Origin: Cyathus striatus
Taxonomy: Eukaryota; Basidiomycota; Agaricomycetes; Agaricales; Nidulariaceae
DNA length: 64,000 nt
Direction of reading: 5' to 3'
NCBI GenBank assembly: GCA_025738555.1
Contig: JAOVFP010000018.1
Coordinates: 682,001-746,000, forward strand
Under the pieces are notes generated by a model that was not told where the DNA came from, searched no databases, and was given only the letters and a program-made list of their open reading frames with translations. The translations under genes and the position numbers were made by a program. Shown in pieces: positions 22,901 through 36,607 of this stretch. Position 1 is the first letter of the stretch; each line of letters begins with the position of its first letter.

Positions 22901-25552
22901 TACTAATATTCGAAAAGTTCAATTGTGTAGTAGACACCTTACTCAAAACCCCTCGAAATTCATGGAACCTGTTCGCATCCCATGTTGTGATTATATCAGT
23001 ATACCATTGAGACTCATACAGGTCATGTCGGGCCGTCAGTAGCTCGGTGATACTTGCGTGTAAATTGTAATAGAAAACACGTTTACCCATCCAAAACATC
23101 TAGGAACTCGAGAGGACTAGAAAGTTTCGCATGTCATTGTCTGCCTGGTAGATGATTTGTAACGATAACCAACACGGCACTGTATAGAGCGATAATTGTC
23201 ACGATGAGGACTTGCTTCCGATCAAGCTGCCCATCTTCTGTTGGGCTGTATTATAAAGAACAGAAGGGAGATTTGGCACATACGACGAGTCAGCAGGTAC
23301 CCGTGATGTCTGAACATCACTCACTGTAGAACAGGATTCTTGTCGACTCTTATGAACGACGGAGTACATTAAATGCATATTGTATGGCACGCTCCCGATC
23401 GCTCAATGGCTCATTGCTTAGATTTATTCCTGAATCAATGGAGCGACTTGAGCAAGAGTCCTATCGTCCATGAGCAGCTATCATTATTTTCCGTTGCTTC
23501 CAGGTATGCCTTCAAACCCACATATCTTGCAAGTTTATAGGAACAGAGCGATGAAGAGAGATGGGACATGCGAATATATATCTCGTTAGACAACTTCCAG
23601 AGGCGTAAGGTCCTGTTTGACTTACACAAAGTGTATTCGTCGTGGATGAATTCGTGAGGAGCTAAGCACGTGTACCGGCCTTTAGCGAGAAGACGAGTGG
23701 CATTCACGAACGTCTGCGAGACTACCAGATGTTTATCGGCAAATGTCTAATCGCTAAGTCCTCCTGAAGCGATAATGAAGATGTTGACGTGGATAGACCT
23801 CGTCCCCGCACCCGACGCGTTATAGAGTTGGTATTATCAATCTGTAGGAGATTATTGCTGCTGAATAAATACTTATTGCGAAGTTCCGCGAAAACTTACT
23901 ATAAACTAGGTTCTCCATCGAGCCTAGACATTGTGAAGTCTGAGTGGCTGGCATTAAAAAGTATGGACTATCGGAGGCGTGAGGACGTGTAATGCAGTAT
24001 ATAGTTTCATTGGCTTGACTTACGAGCTTATTCGACCCGTGGTTATGATGAGCAAGCGTGGCGAGGAGAACAAATATCTGGAACATACCATATAAATTGG
24101 CATCTTTAGATAGACATAGTGGGAGGTGTATGGCACGCACGCAAACTATGAGTGCTTTCTCCGGAGTAAGATAGCCGTAGCGAGGAAGCTGTCCGATGGA
24201 CCATGGTATATGTAGTCCATGGAGATTCTGCTGGTGGCATTCGCAGCACTAATGAGATGGCTAGTTTGGAGAGAACGATGATGGGAAGCCACTGGGAATG
24301 TTGGTCATGTCCTGGTTTGTTCGGGAAAGAACGAAAGAGCCTGTACCTAATAACTCTATAGCGAATGTTCTGGGGAAAGCTAGTGAATGATTCCAAGCTT
24401 CCATGGATCGTATATCATGATTCATGAGGTCGAATACTAATCTAATTCAGTACAGCTCTGGGCTTTCGATGGATGTCGATGTCGTTATATCTGCATTGAC
24501 ATCCACTGACTCCAAGGAGCGTCACCACGAGTCAATCCGATAAACAATGACTCCCGTAAGTTGTCAGCGGTACCGGAATGGCGACGGGTGAATATCTGGG
24601 GTCGATCTACTTAGTATAGAAGGGATAGATGATCTTCAGGCGGGGATTCCTAATGCTGTCAATGTGGAAGGTCCCCAAGAAGTCGGGCGTTGGGCGGGTA
24701 GCCGCACTCCGCTACTTATAGATGGGCCCAAGTAAGATTGATCGGTATCTCCATATATTGACATTGGAAGACACGCTGGAACTTCAATGTGGGCGCGAAG
24801 GTGATTCCAAGTGCTTCTTGCTGTTATCTGTGGGCGCCGCCGTACATGTCCTTCAGACTCTATCAGCGCAGTCGCAGACCTAATCATTACTTCAGTCAGC
24901 GTGAATCAGAAGCTGTTCATAGTGCTGTAAGTTGATAAACATACGGGATGGAAACGGAAGGATTTGGGGCTTGTTCAAGTTTTCGCGTTGGTTGATTTAG
25001 TCACGTGGGCGCGTTTTCAACATTGCACAAATAAGAGCATACAAAAGCAGCCCGCCTTTGACGTGCCCTTTGCCCAGCGCCTATCATTGTCAAGGGTGGG
25101 TCCATACCGAACATCAGACGACTAGCGCGAACAGCTACCGACGCTAGTTTGCTTCTAATCGATATCAAACCGACGCAATCAAACCAAATCGGGAACATCG
25201 GGTTGGACGGGTCATGCTTTATATGGAAAATCACGAACCCCGAGTCACCGACAGACGCGCGGTAGTGACGTGTGGGTCCGACACCGAGCATCAAATGATT
25301 CGTATCGTTCTTCCCGCCTCCCGACACGACCCGCTTTGGTATTATTCTTCATGGTTCGCGAGGTTCTAGCCAATAGGCTTGTTGTGCGCCGTGTTGTGAG
25401 CGTGGGGACCGACGTTGTGTTTGTACACGGTCTCCCGCCTTTATAACCTAGGCGAACGAAATGACTCGATAATCCCCCGCCCTCTTCCCGCCCTCGTTTT
25501 CTTTCACTCGCTTCACTGCTAACTTGACTTGAGTCGACTTGCTCTTGACAAC
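22901..25552. other. Long intergenic stretch, possible decayed genes
   Basis: Several minus-strand frames (about 23435-23707, 24106-24396, 24636-24887 and 25001-25327) look like leftovers of genes, but no domain can be named and the frames cannot be joined by splicing. The last 100 bases are the promoter of the DUF6699-like gene. Confidence 0.4.
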
Positions 25553-26316
25553 ATGAGTTACCCTTACCCGACACATGGCTCTCCCTTTGCACCTTCGAGC
25601 TCGGACAAGAGCTATCATAGGAGCTCAGTTCACTCCCAGCAAACCATTTCTTCATGGGGAACCGTCGATTCTGTGCAGACATTCCCGCAGGTCAATGGCT
25701 TGCCGAGTGCTCCTCTCATGCAATATGTCCCATTGCCGGCTGTATCTCCATATCGTACGTTTTCCCTTTCGTTCAGTTCACTCGGCAATGCGAGCTCACA
25801 TGCACACCAGCTCAACAGGCTATGCTTCCCCAGGCTCATCCCGTCGGAGCGCCAATGCAAATCCACTGGGTACTCACAAACGGCACGACCGTTCTTGACT
25901 TTGCCAGTGATAAACCTCCTCTGTGTGATGTAGATCTACGTACACCGGCTACAAACCCCCCAGTCAGCGAATTAAGTATAAGTCCTCCAAGCTATCTTTC
26001 GCAACTTTGGACTATAAAGGTTCAACAACCCGGCGGCTATATCACTGTGGGCAGTATATTGGGAGCGATATATCAAAATTTCCGTTCTGTCGAAGTTACT
26101 CCTCAGGAATATACGCAGTTGCCTCTTGGGGATGCGGAGATTTCATTCAGGAATAGAACCGGAAAGAGCTTGAAACATTATCCTGGCGGTGTAATGCGAA
26201 TGGACTTCCTTCGTGGCTCAGCTTTTTCTGTGCGCATCAGCCTGTCTGCAACACGTGAAGGCACTATGGCGTGGAGGTTACATCTCGACCCTCCTCAACA
26301 CCGCTACCAAAATTGA
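25553..26316 (+). CDS. DUF6699-like domain protein
   Basis: Two exons (25553-25754 and 25811-26316) encode 235 residues; the start ATG has ACAACATGAG context. The N-terminal half is low-complexity, rich in Ser, Pro, Tyr and Gln. From about residue 85 the pattern is that of the basidiomycete DUF6699 domain: IHWVLTNGTTVLDFASDKPP, then PATNPPVSELSI, LWTIKVQQPGGYITVGSILG and FRSVEVTPQEY. The function of the domain is not known. Proteins of this type occur in large families in Agaricomycetes. The gene is intact with no signal peptide. Confidence 0.75.
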
Positions 26317-27381
26317 ACGAACGATCGTCTATCCCATTTCACCCCACTCCACTCCACACCATGCCAATCCAATCCAACCCAGACCATTCCACCACTCCGA
26401 CTATTATCTTCATCTCATCTCAGTCTGCCTATTCTCCCTAGCTAACGCGCATCACAAAAACGGACAAAAACGGACATCATATGGACATACTCCCATTTTA
26501 AGTTATGTGCTCTCTTTCTAACGAAAACGCTGGCCGTTTCTCTAGTAAAACCTAAACCCTCACTTGGACTTAAAATAAGCCTGGACAATTGTTCTCGGAT
26601 TGGATCAACTCGATCTTCTACTGTATTTCTAGTACCCCACTCACCTCACCACTTCTAACGCTATCGGTCTTTGCTGTCGTATTGCTTTCTTACTTGTCTG
26701 CTGTATCGTGTATCTCATCGTCTCACTCCGTCTTCTGCTCCCTCTACTCAGTCTTGCTTATTTTGTCTCGTAGATTTCAAGGTTATGGTAGGTAGAATTA
26801 GTACTTCATGGACATATTGTATTGTTATGTGTATCAATTATTGTTCTTTATCTTTTTTTTAAAAATTCGAGCGTTGTTCGTGGAAACTTGAATGTAAGGT
26901 AGTATTGCATTGTTCTCCTTCAAAAAATTCATGGTGCAGTTAGCAACGTCATAAACATATACAGCCGAAATTTATAACGCAGAAGTTATATGCTGCTCGA
27001 AGGGGTTGGTGCAAACAGCATATCATTGTGGTTGTGTGTTATGAGCTACCCATTCGCTCACGCAACTACCAGACGTAATGTAGAAAAGAGCTTTTATTTA
27101 TATAAGAAATGAGAAATAATTCACAGCGCATAACCAACAACTGGTACCAAATAATTCCTTTTCAATGGCACAGTCGAATCAGAAGGGGAGTCAGCTGACA
27201 TATTCAATACGTGTTACACGCAACCGTGACCTTGGTCTATTCTAGCTGTTCAATAATTAAATGATCATACATTTTTCATTTACCTATTTATATTGCGCCT
27301 TAGTTCCCAGCTCCCCGTACAACTCTTTCCTCTCCATAACAAGCCGCATCATAATTCTTTCAAAATCTTATATTGTACACA
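26317..27381. other. Intergenic, nothing supported
   Basis: 3' flank of the DUF6699-like gene and 5' flank of the F-box gene; T-rich, with no conserved frame. Confidence 0.5.
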
Positions 27382-30300
27382 ATGAGACCAGCTCGAATTC
27401 AGAAGCCTGTCACCTACATTTTGGACAATGATAACCACGAAATGGGCTCCGAATTAGAATTAGATGATGGGCTATCATCCGACGAGGAGCCTGTGAAGCA
27501 ACCACCTCGAAAAAAACGAAAATCTAAGCCTACTTCTGCAGAAAAGAAGGTTGAAACCAAGGAAAACCAACCAATGAGAAAGGGGCGCGGAAGGCGGGGT
27601 GCGTTGAAGCTATTATTTGAAATGCCGTTGGATGTCTTGTTCGAGGTGATGCATAAGTTTCAACTCATATTTTACTGCAACTAATAGGTTATCATTACTT
27701 GGGCAGATTCTTCAGCTACTGCACCCTCTAGACCTTGTACACCTCACCCGTACCACGAAGGCTGTCCGCAGAATTCTCTATGATCAACCGGCTGTCAGTG
27801 TTTGGAAGCAAGCACGTCATACTATAAATGGGCTTCCAGAATGTCCAGACGATATCTCCGAACCATACTATGCGGCTCTGTTATTTGAAAATCATTGTCA
27901 GCAATGCCTTTCAAAGGCTTCACAGATATGTTGGGAGTATCGTGCTAGGTGGTGCCAGAAATGTGTACGAGGTAACAACAGGTCCGTATAGAGTACTAAT
28001 ATATTACCAACTTCTGCCATGCTCATGACATATGCAACTAGATTGATGGATGGCGATAAGATTTATTGGGTCAGGGATGAAAGTATTCTTGTGCTGTGTC
28101 CCCAGGTAAATATGTCCTTTACAGGTGTGTAACCCATTATCGCAAATTGCATGCCAAATTCTCATAGCGCTTCCACTTAACAGGTCGTCGTACCATGTCC
28201 ACACTGTACGACAAAGCATTCTTGAAAGCTAATTATGAGCTATACAAGTCTCTTGATTGTGTGCAAAAAGAAGAGTGGGCCTTTCCATATCGTATCAAGA
28301 TGAGCAAAATCCGAGAGGTTTGTTGAACCAGTTCTTTAACAGTCTTTTACTGAATGCATAATATATAGCATGCGAAAAAATGTAACGAATGGCTTGATGA
28401 ACGTGATGATGAGCGCACGCAAATGTTGGTGAACATACGTAAGAAGCGCTTAGATGAGTAAGTCCACTCTTCTTGAGATAATAAAATTTTGGTTGAGTTT
28501 ATATTCTACAGAATAATCAAAAGACTCACAGAAATGGGATGGGGCGAATTAGTTCAGTACTTGGGAACTACCCAAATCCGCATCCACCCTCTTGTATATC
28601 AGAAGAAGGAGCTTACTGAGCGTAGTGTGTTTACTATTCTTCATCAAACTCCCGCAGATACTAACCACTGGTCATCTTAGTATGGAAAAACATCAAACCC
28701 AAGCTCGTCAAATACCTTGAGGAAGAGAATGCAAAACACTTCAAAGGCATTCAAATGAATCGGCTTATGCCACGTGTACCTCTTCTGCTCGAATTCTTCG
28801 AAAAGTACACCAAGTCCAAACCTATCAACACAATTATTCCTTCAGCTTCAATGTTCTATCTCTTCGAGCCTCTTCGCGATCTCATCATGAATACCCCAGC
28901 TGATATTGAACTTACAATCAATGACATAGAAGAAGTATCTTTAGGATTCGATGACTTCTGTGCCAAGTGGAAGAATGATATGGACCGTAAACTGCTACTA
29001 ATGGTGTTGGACAGACCTATTACTCAAAATGATCTTGAAAACATGGAACAAATCCTGACGCGGGCTACAACGGCTTTCAGATGTAGTTCGGGCCGTCAAC
29101 TTTTCGAGTTACCGGTAACTCAAATGGAACTCGACTGGAACTCGACTGGAACTCAACTTAGGAACTCACCTGTAACTCGAAAAATGTAAATTATCTGAAT
29201 TTGTATGGTATATCACAGACATTCTGACGCTGCTATGGATTACTAGATTAATGCTCACTTACTATTGCGCCTCGGCGCTCATTATTTCCCACGCCCCTGA
29301 ATCTCCATCAAATTGATCAGTGAGTGCCGCACGTTGTTTTCCACGGCGCGTTTGATCGCATTCATAAGTCTCATCATCGTCATAAACAATGAGCACCCAT
29401 TATTTTCATTTCTGGCCGAGTTTTTTTGGAAATTCCTCTCAATATTTTTGTGGACATGAATGTATATTAAATGCTTCAACTGTACAGCTAAATTACCTAT
29501 GAAATAGTATGATAAGCTCAATTTATTATTATTAATGCTATATTTTATGTAAGCACAGTACATGATGTTTATGCAACTAAGATGTTATATTACACATAAA
29601 ATAACTAGCTTCATATTGTAAAAAAAAAATTACAGGAGGAATCCAAAAAGTGAGAGAAGAATGCACAAAATACGTGCTCACTGCTGAGCATGATGATGGA
29701 AGAAGCGCGATGCGATCACCATCAATGCATCAGAAGCGAGTGGAGTTATCAGGGATTTGATAACTGATGTGATGGTGCTATTTTTACACACCCCCGGCGG
29801 CAGGGGTGGGCGTGGGAAACAACGAGCTAAGGCATCACAACAACAATGAGCACGATAATAAAGTATGGGTTTTTAGTAATGGAATTTGAGGAACTTAAAG
29901 TAGGAACTTAACTGGAACTCAACTGGAACTCGAATGGAACTCGACTCAAATTCAAGTGGAGTTGAGTTGTCATTTACCACTCGAAGGTAACTCGATGGTA
30001 ACTCGACTGACACTCGAATTTAGCTTAAGCGAGGAACTCGATGGAACTTAACTTTTACTCGAAAAAAAATAAGCGAGGAACTCAACTCGACTCGATGGAA
30101 CTTAACTTTCACTCAAAAAAATAAGCGAGAAACTTAACTTTACTCGAGGGAACTTAACTTTTACTCAAAAAATAAGCAAGTTGTATACCTGTATTGTATG
30201 AGCCTTACAATAATTATACAGTAGTTTGTGTTGTTTCCCGCCCCCCCGCTCGCTGTTTCCCACGCCTATAATTCAATTTTTATTCATTTCTTATTAATTG

Positions 30301-32540
30301 CACATTCTCATTGTTGCCCGCACCTCCGCTCATAATTTCCCACGCTTCCGCTTAACATATCGCGCCTACATACTTTCGCGCTCAATGTTTCCCACACTCT
30401 GCTCATTGTTGCCCGCACCTCCGCTCATAAATTCCCACGCTTCCGCTACCATTCTGATCTCTCCGCTTATGCTATCCCGCCCTCCCACTCATGATTTCCC
30501 ACGCTTTCGCTTCTTCTTTAATCCGCTCGCAATTTCCCGCGCATTTCATCATTCCCGCCCTCCCGCTCATATTTTCCCACGCTTCCGCCTTTCACTTCTG
30601 ATGCTCACTGCTGTCTACTTCTATTTCCCACGCATCCGCTTCTACTGTTCACTGCTATCCGCATCCCCGCTCAACATTTTCCCACGCTTTCGCTGATCAT
30701 TCCGACCTCTTTTCGCTTTCCCGCCCTCCGGCTCATATTTTCCCACGCCTCCGCTTTTTAGACTAAATACATATGTAACTCGCATTTTTTATAAGTTTAT
30801 TTGCATTATTACTTAATATAATATAGTCTACTATGTGTATAACAACTTACATTAAGTGATACAAAAAGATTGAAAGAAAAAGAGCGAGAACTGAGCTAAA
30901 AATTTAAGAAAAGACTTGCTCACTGTTAAGAATGATGACTAGGAAGAGTGCCCATCAACAATCTCACGGTGTGCTCATATGTTGACGTTGCGGTGATGAA
31001 TATTTGAGTTGATGTAAGTGATGGATAGTACAACACACATGCAAATGTGTGTAAATAAAGGCGGGCAGAGTGCGTGGGAATTGTTGAGTGGATTTGTAGA
31101 AAACATTAGGCGGGGGTATGGGAACAGAGCAGTAGCTATAGTAGTAATTAATGTATACTTACTGTACACTTGAACTTTTTAAACTTGAAAATTTGGAACT
31201 CGACTTACACCTGATAGGAACTTGATATAATTCGAGGGAACTCGACTTTTACCAAAAAAACTTAGTGAAGAACTTAACTTTAACTCGACAGGCAATACCG
31301 TAAAATGTATATATTATCCATGGTAGTTTACTGTAAACCGTGATGTATGGCTCCTGTAAATTACTTAAGAACTCGACTTTCACTGGAAAAATATAAGGTA
31401 GTAACTTAACTTGATTTGAGGGAACTCAACCTTCACTCAAAAAAAAAATAAGCGAGGAACTTAAGTTTACTCGAGAGAATTCGACTTTCACCGAAAATAA
31501 AAAACAAGGAACTTAAGTCCACTCGAGGGAACTCGACTTTCACAAAAAAAAAAAATCGGGGAACTCGAGTCCACTCGAAATAAGAAAATGGCCACTCGAG
31601 ATAACTTAACTTTGACTCGAAAAAGTTAAGCGAGCTCAATAGTGGAACTCGACTATAACTTAAGTGAGACTCGACTATAACTCGAAAAACTCGACAAGAA
31701 CTCGAAAAGTATGCAGCCCATGTAGTTCATGTACATACTGGTTTCACACCAGCCAGTTTTATTTCATTCGGTATCCAAGGGTCCTTATGCATGAACATTC
31801 AAAACTTCCTCATGCATTTGGAAATGATGAACGATTTCCTCATTACCTGTCCTCTGCGTTTGAACAGCTTGCCGGTATAGCTGACCCGTACCTTTATCGA
31901 CATTCGGAGATTACTGCCAGTTCTACACACAAAACCACAGCAGAAGCAGTTCTTTACGCGTGTGGCCTTAACCCGGAATCTTCAACTAATGCTGATGTTG
32001 ATAGATTAGATCCTTTTCTTGAGTGTATGAAGTGTCGAAATGCAGGATCGACGAAGCTTATGACTTGGAAGGATACTGTTGAGTATATTCAGATTCGTCC
32101 CAAATCCTGCACAATTAACGATGTACTTCTTGTGGTTAGATTTTTCATCTCATGGATAAGCACAACGTTTTTGGAACCAAGATTACGGCAGATTTTGTAC
32201 GTGTAATAATGGACAAGACAATGCTGAGATATGTAAAAGAGAGAAGAAACGGGACCCCCTTAAAGGAGATCACTATTAATGGCAACCAATATACAATATT
32301 CCATCGTCGGTATGTTTGTGTAAAGTGCCGGTATCGTGATACGGAGAAAGGAATTAAGGAGCATATTTTGTCAAAGTACGATCAGATGTTTTTTCCTATT
32401 TTATTGCGAGACTAACAACCTGTAGGCATGGCAAGGAAGCCATGGCTTCTGAAGATGTGGTACGACACATTGACGAGGCTGAGGTCCTATTTCAGTATGA
32501 ACTCAATGATGACGTTAAAGCCCTTCTTAGGAATGCATAG
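27382..32540 (+). pseudogene. F-box / zinc-finger gene split by a 2.63-kb element
   Basis: Exons are 27382-27645, 27707-27981, 28042-28124, 28184-28317, 28369-28457, 28512-28624, 28681-29089 continuing at 31729-32077, 32140-32375 and 32426-32540. Once the inserted element and one copy of its 9-bp target duplication are left out, the exons form one frame of 689 codons with no stop. Residues 1-75 are charged and disordered. The F-box follows (EMPLDVLFEILQLLHPLDL ... VHLTRTTKAVRR), then the WKQARHTINGLPECP signature and a Cys-rich segment (HCQQCLSK ... CQKC). Near the C-terminus there is a C2H2-type finger (CVKCRYRD ... HILSKH). The protein would be an SCF adaptor, possibly nucleic-acid binding (inference). 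With the element in place the coding sequence is interrupted in exon 7. Confidence 0.8.
29090..31719. mobile_element. Foldback/Mutator-like element with 9-bp target duplication
   Basis: The element is flanked by ATGTAGTTC at 29081-29089 and 31720-31728. Its ends are inverted copies: GGGCCGTCAACTTTTCGAGT on the left, and on the right the reverse complement of GGGCTGCATACTTTTCGAGT. The arms consist of degenerate AACTCGA / GGAACTCGACTG repeats (29090-29190, 29890-30180, then 31195-31710). The interior carries repeated TTCCCACGCTTCCGCTCAT-like motifs (about 29280-29330 and 30240-30760). No transposase frame is present, so the element is non-autonomous. A 9-bp duplication and long inverted ends are typical of Mutator-like elements. 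Confidence 0.8.
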
Positions 32541-32695
32541 TTGCATAGTAAAAATGTTGCGGTACTACGTAACTGCGCTCTCATTTATCTAGTTTTAGTT
32601 GTTGTTACCAACCGTTGTTAATATTATAACAGAAAGCTCAAATGTAACAAAAAATCATACAGTATATTAGCACTATGATGGCACTGCAAAAACAT
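32541..32695. other. Short convergent intergenic region
   Basis: 155 bp between the stop of the F-box gene (plus strand) and the stop of the GMC gene (minus strand). It must hold both 3' ends. Confidence 0.5.
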
Positions 32696-35007
32696 TCACT
32701 GCCAACGATTCTTAATCAAATTAGCCCCGCGCTCAGCAACAGCATATACAGGGGCTTGTGTGTGCCCAGCTGGAACAATCGGCTAACAACCGTATCAAGT
32801 ACTAACCCAGTCATAACAGAAAACAGACCGACTCACAATTACAGAAGCATCGACAACACTCACACCTACCGTCCCTTTCAGCCTCAAATCCGGATCAACA
32901 ACCCCATACTTCGCTCCCTTCGGCGACATTGAAGCAGTCCCAACAGTATGTGGCGGGGACCCAGTACCATTTCGTACATAAAGCTCGATCATTGCGTCGG
33001 TTGCATTAGGAAGTAATGCAGGGTTTACAGGGTTCAAAAGGAACCCACGCCAGGTTGGAGCAGAAAAGAATTTTTGCACGGATCGGACTGCTTGAATCAT
33101 TGTGAGGGTGTCGAACTCGGTTGTGAGCACCCCGAGGTCAATAATTGGTTGGCTCAGAGGGTTGGTGCTATTGATGCGCACGAAGCTGCCTACAGAGAGA
33201 GATGTTAGCGTTGAGGAGGTAATGAAGATAACGTACGGGAGGTCGGGTAAGGACATGAGTTCCCATTCCAACCACATTGCCGTTTCCTGGAAGAGCCAAG
33301 GTAAACCCGTTTCCGGTCTAAATGTAATTAAGGTCAGAAAGCTACGGAATGAACTTCAACTTATTACGGACAATGGGTGTCATCATGATGTGAGGTGTAT
33401 TGGGGCCCGGAGAAGGATCGGGTACTCGCTGAAATACGGACGAGTTTCGTGGGAGGCGCACGAATCCAAGTTGGTTGAAGGCTCCATCTGCGAAGGGGCC
33501 TGTGCGGGTGCTGTTCCATTGAGCTAATGCTTCGTTCATGAACGTTGCATTTAATAGCCAGCTAAAATTTCATGGTGAAGTTAGATGGAACAAGAATTGG
33601 GGGAAGTTACTACTGACTTCAGATTTGTAGCATTTGCAAACCATAGATGCGATATTGATGGCTGTCCACTCAGGTTCTTGCCTACATCAGGAATGTGAAG
33701 ACGACTTGGGATGCCTATCGCTTGAAGTTCATTCCTATCACCAATCCCGGAGTTGAGCAGAATTTGTGGTGTGCCAATCACTCCTAACGAAAGAACAACT
33801 TCCTTCTTAGCAGAAATTTGCACACGTTCTAGAGAGAGCACTTAGTACTTCAGTACATTTACAACTATCGGTGAGTAGAGCTTACTCCCGCCCTGCACTA
33901 CTTCAACGATACGGAAATCTGGGCTTCCTGGTTTGCTTTGGAGAATGCGAGTGGCGGTGGTGCCAGTTACGACATGAAAGTTCGTGCGATGCATTGCTGG
34001 TTCTAGAAAGCCTGTGACGGAATTGCTTCTCGTGCCGTACTTAATAGTACTTTGCCTCCATCCTAAGTGACACGAATAAATTAGTCTATCTCGGTATAAT
34101 TTGAGAGATGTTTTATCTACCGAATCCAATTGGATGACCAGCATTGATATCGTGCAAGTAGGGAAAGTCGTTTGGAAGCTCTCGGGTTGTCTGGATGATT
34201 ATGTTGTCGATTACTTGCGGGTACGTTGGCAATGTGACAGCAATTGGTCCATTGTGTCCATGGAATCTAGGATCGTACATTCCAGTGATATTGTGACGGT
34301 GAATTGGTGGAATCCATTTTTCATTCTGTGATGCTCTCATGTCAACTTAATTAAATAAGGGTTTGAAACACAAACCTTTAATATATATGGAAGAATACGT
34401 TCCCAAGACCATCCTGGATCACCCGAATATCGTGCCCACTGGTCATAGTTATCGGATGAGGTTCGGACGTACGCCATCCCATCTACACATACCTTCAAAT
34501 AATTTAATTTTTGGAAACGTATACACTTACTATGAGCGCTACCACTTCCTAGAAAACGTGCACGGGGAAATTTAATAGTACGATTATTTATACCGCGCTG
34601 GGGAATGGTGGTAGAGTTCCAGTCGGAAGGATTTCGGCTGCTTCGGATACGGTAGGAGACGAAGGGAACTTCTACATCCAGTATGCCTTGACTCCTGCGA
34701 AAATCTAGTATATTAGCGAAAAAATTTCAGAGTTAGATAAGGAATGTACGTTTGTCCGGCTTCGATGACGAGCACGTTCCACTTGGGATTCTCCGATAAT
34801 CTTCCAGCTACAACAAGCCCTGCTTGACCACCTACGGAATGTATGTTAATTGACACATATCACGATATACTCAAAAAGTGATACATTACCTCCTACAACA
34901 ATGGAGTCATAGTTAACAGACAGAGCATCCTCAAGACGAGGAAGCACAACTGAAAGACATCCACGAGCGAGAGAAATGAAAAATAACAATATGAGAGATA
35001 TATACAT
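32696..35007 (-). CDS. Secreted GMC oxidoreductase, aryl-alcohol-oxidase type
   Basis: Ten minus-strand exons (35007-34890, 34831-34750, 34694-34531, 34482-34376, 34325-34121, 34062-33886, 33828-33618, 33561-33372, 33286-32837, 32782-32696) give 596 residues in one frame. The N-terminus [19 protein letters not shown] is a signal peptide. The FAD-binding loop is [15 protein letters not shown], with the acidic ribose ligand in LVIEAG. GMC signature 2 is seen in [12 protein letters not shown]. The active-site His is in [10 protein letters not shown] and the second catalytic residue in [10 protein letters not shown]. Such enzymes oxidise aromatic or aliphatic alcohols and release H2O2, supporting lignin breakdown. 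The junction before 33286 is the least certain because an acceptor had to be chosen to keep the frame. Confidence 0.85.
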
Positions 35008-36084
35008 TTCGAAATACAGGGGAGAATGGCTTACCTCTCGCCAACTTGCTCTCGCATGTTAAAATATTGACTAGCACATCCTACATTTGGCTAGCGTGGC
35101 ACAGACCGTACGGAATGCTGTAAAAACGCCATCGAAATGGAGATGTTGCTGCAGACTGAATTAGTTTCGAAGTTCCGTTGACACATGGTGCAGTGATGTG
35201 TGGAAGGTAAAATGTTTGGAGCTTTGATAATTTGTGATAGGTTCGAACTTTATTTTCAGCTTTCATGAGAAAGAATTTTATGGCTGGGCATGCAACAGAA
35301 GAAATCCTGTTAATTCCGAATTTATACACATCAGATGATAAGGGACTTGGCCAGGCCTAGGGACACGTACCTGAACTAATAATGGCACCCGAACACAATT
35401 AGAAGTTTCAGTACCTCTGTTTCTGGATAACTTGCGTGTTCATTGCTCACCTGATGCATAAATGACAACTGCGTATGTAAGAAATTCACGATGATGTGAA
35501 TGCTTACGAATTAATTACTGATATGATGTTCTGACATCTGAATTCGAATTTCCTGGATTCAGTAGAACCGAGCGCCCAGTGGTTTGAGCTTCACTGTTAA
35601 CGCCTCATTTATATATAGGATTGCATATGCTCTTATCCTTTAAACTATTCTGAAATGTCAAACAAGTAAGATGCTGTAGAAGGATATGAAAGAATTATTT
35701 AGTTCAACCTGTTGGTAAGGTATTGACTGTTGTTGCCGCCAGGCATAAGTATAAACTTTCATATAAGTACACATGTGATTCAGTATATGAATGTGAAACC
35801 AACATGAAACAGAAATGACTTACAAAAGAGCTATATCATTGTTGAACAAGACCCGAGTTGCATGAAATAGATAAGGTGGAATCGTGTAGCTAGTGGACAC
35901 TGGATACATGGAGATCGACGAGGTGAGCGCTTAATATTATAGCTGCGCATACGCACGTGCAGTATTGGAGAAGCTTACATAACACATTTCCAATGCGTGC
36001 GCGTGAGTACTTGAGTCCCGTTTAGTATTTACAACTTCGGTGGTCTTCTGCAGCAATCCTCACCAATAATTCCATCCCAAACTT
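35008..36084. other. Intergenic between GMC gene and F-box copy 2
   Basis: Shared upstream region of two divergently oriented genes. No RNA gene or domain-bearing frame was seen. Confidence 0.5.
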
Positions 36085-36412
36085 ATGAGTCAAACACTCG
36101 TATACGGAAATATGATGACTCATAAATCATCTGGCCTTCGCCTTCAGAAAGCATCTGCTTCGACCTCCAATCACTGTCAGATTGATGATCTCGATATGGA
36201 GATCAATCCAGAGCTTGAAGATGCTGGCATGGTATTGTCTGACAAAGACTCATATGACACTAAACCATGACTGAAGAAGCAGAAGTCGAAAGCCGCTACC
36301 AAATCCACTGGTTCCGTGCAAAAGAAAGGGACTCTATCAGGGAAGAAAGCTCGTGGAAAGCGGGGGGCATTGAAGCAACTTCCTGAAATGCCTCTGGATG
36401 TCCTGTTTGAGG

Positions 36413-36607
36413 TGTCAAGAATAGAAGGGGAGAGTTGAAGAGCTGACTGTGGGGGAAGACCGGATTGAAAACACTGACCGACGATAGTGATAGACAAAGC
36501 CGTGAATTGCACAGAAACTACAATGTGCATACATACAGAGAACAATTACATAACTATATTATGTAACTATGCAGCTGTGCCTCAACACGAACACCCAGAT
36601 TCTAACA
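36413..36607. mobile_element. 195-bp solo LTR at a splice donor
   Basis: The sequence begins TGTCAAGAATAG and ends GATTCTAACA, the TG..CA form of a long terminal repeat. It is flanked by TGAGG (36408-36412) and CGAGG (36608-36612), a 5-bp target duplication with one later change. Taking it out restores GAG followed by GTGAGTC, the exon end and splice donor expected from the intact F-box paralogue. No internal retroelement coding sequence remains, so it is a solo LTR. Confidence 0.65.

Noticed and set aside
33102..33527. 141-residue plus-strand frame across the GMC gene
   Set aside because: Antisense shadow; the minus-strand GMC exons in the same region carry family motifs.
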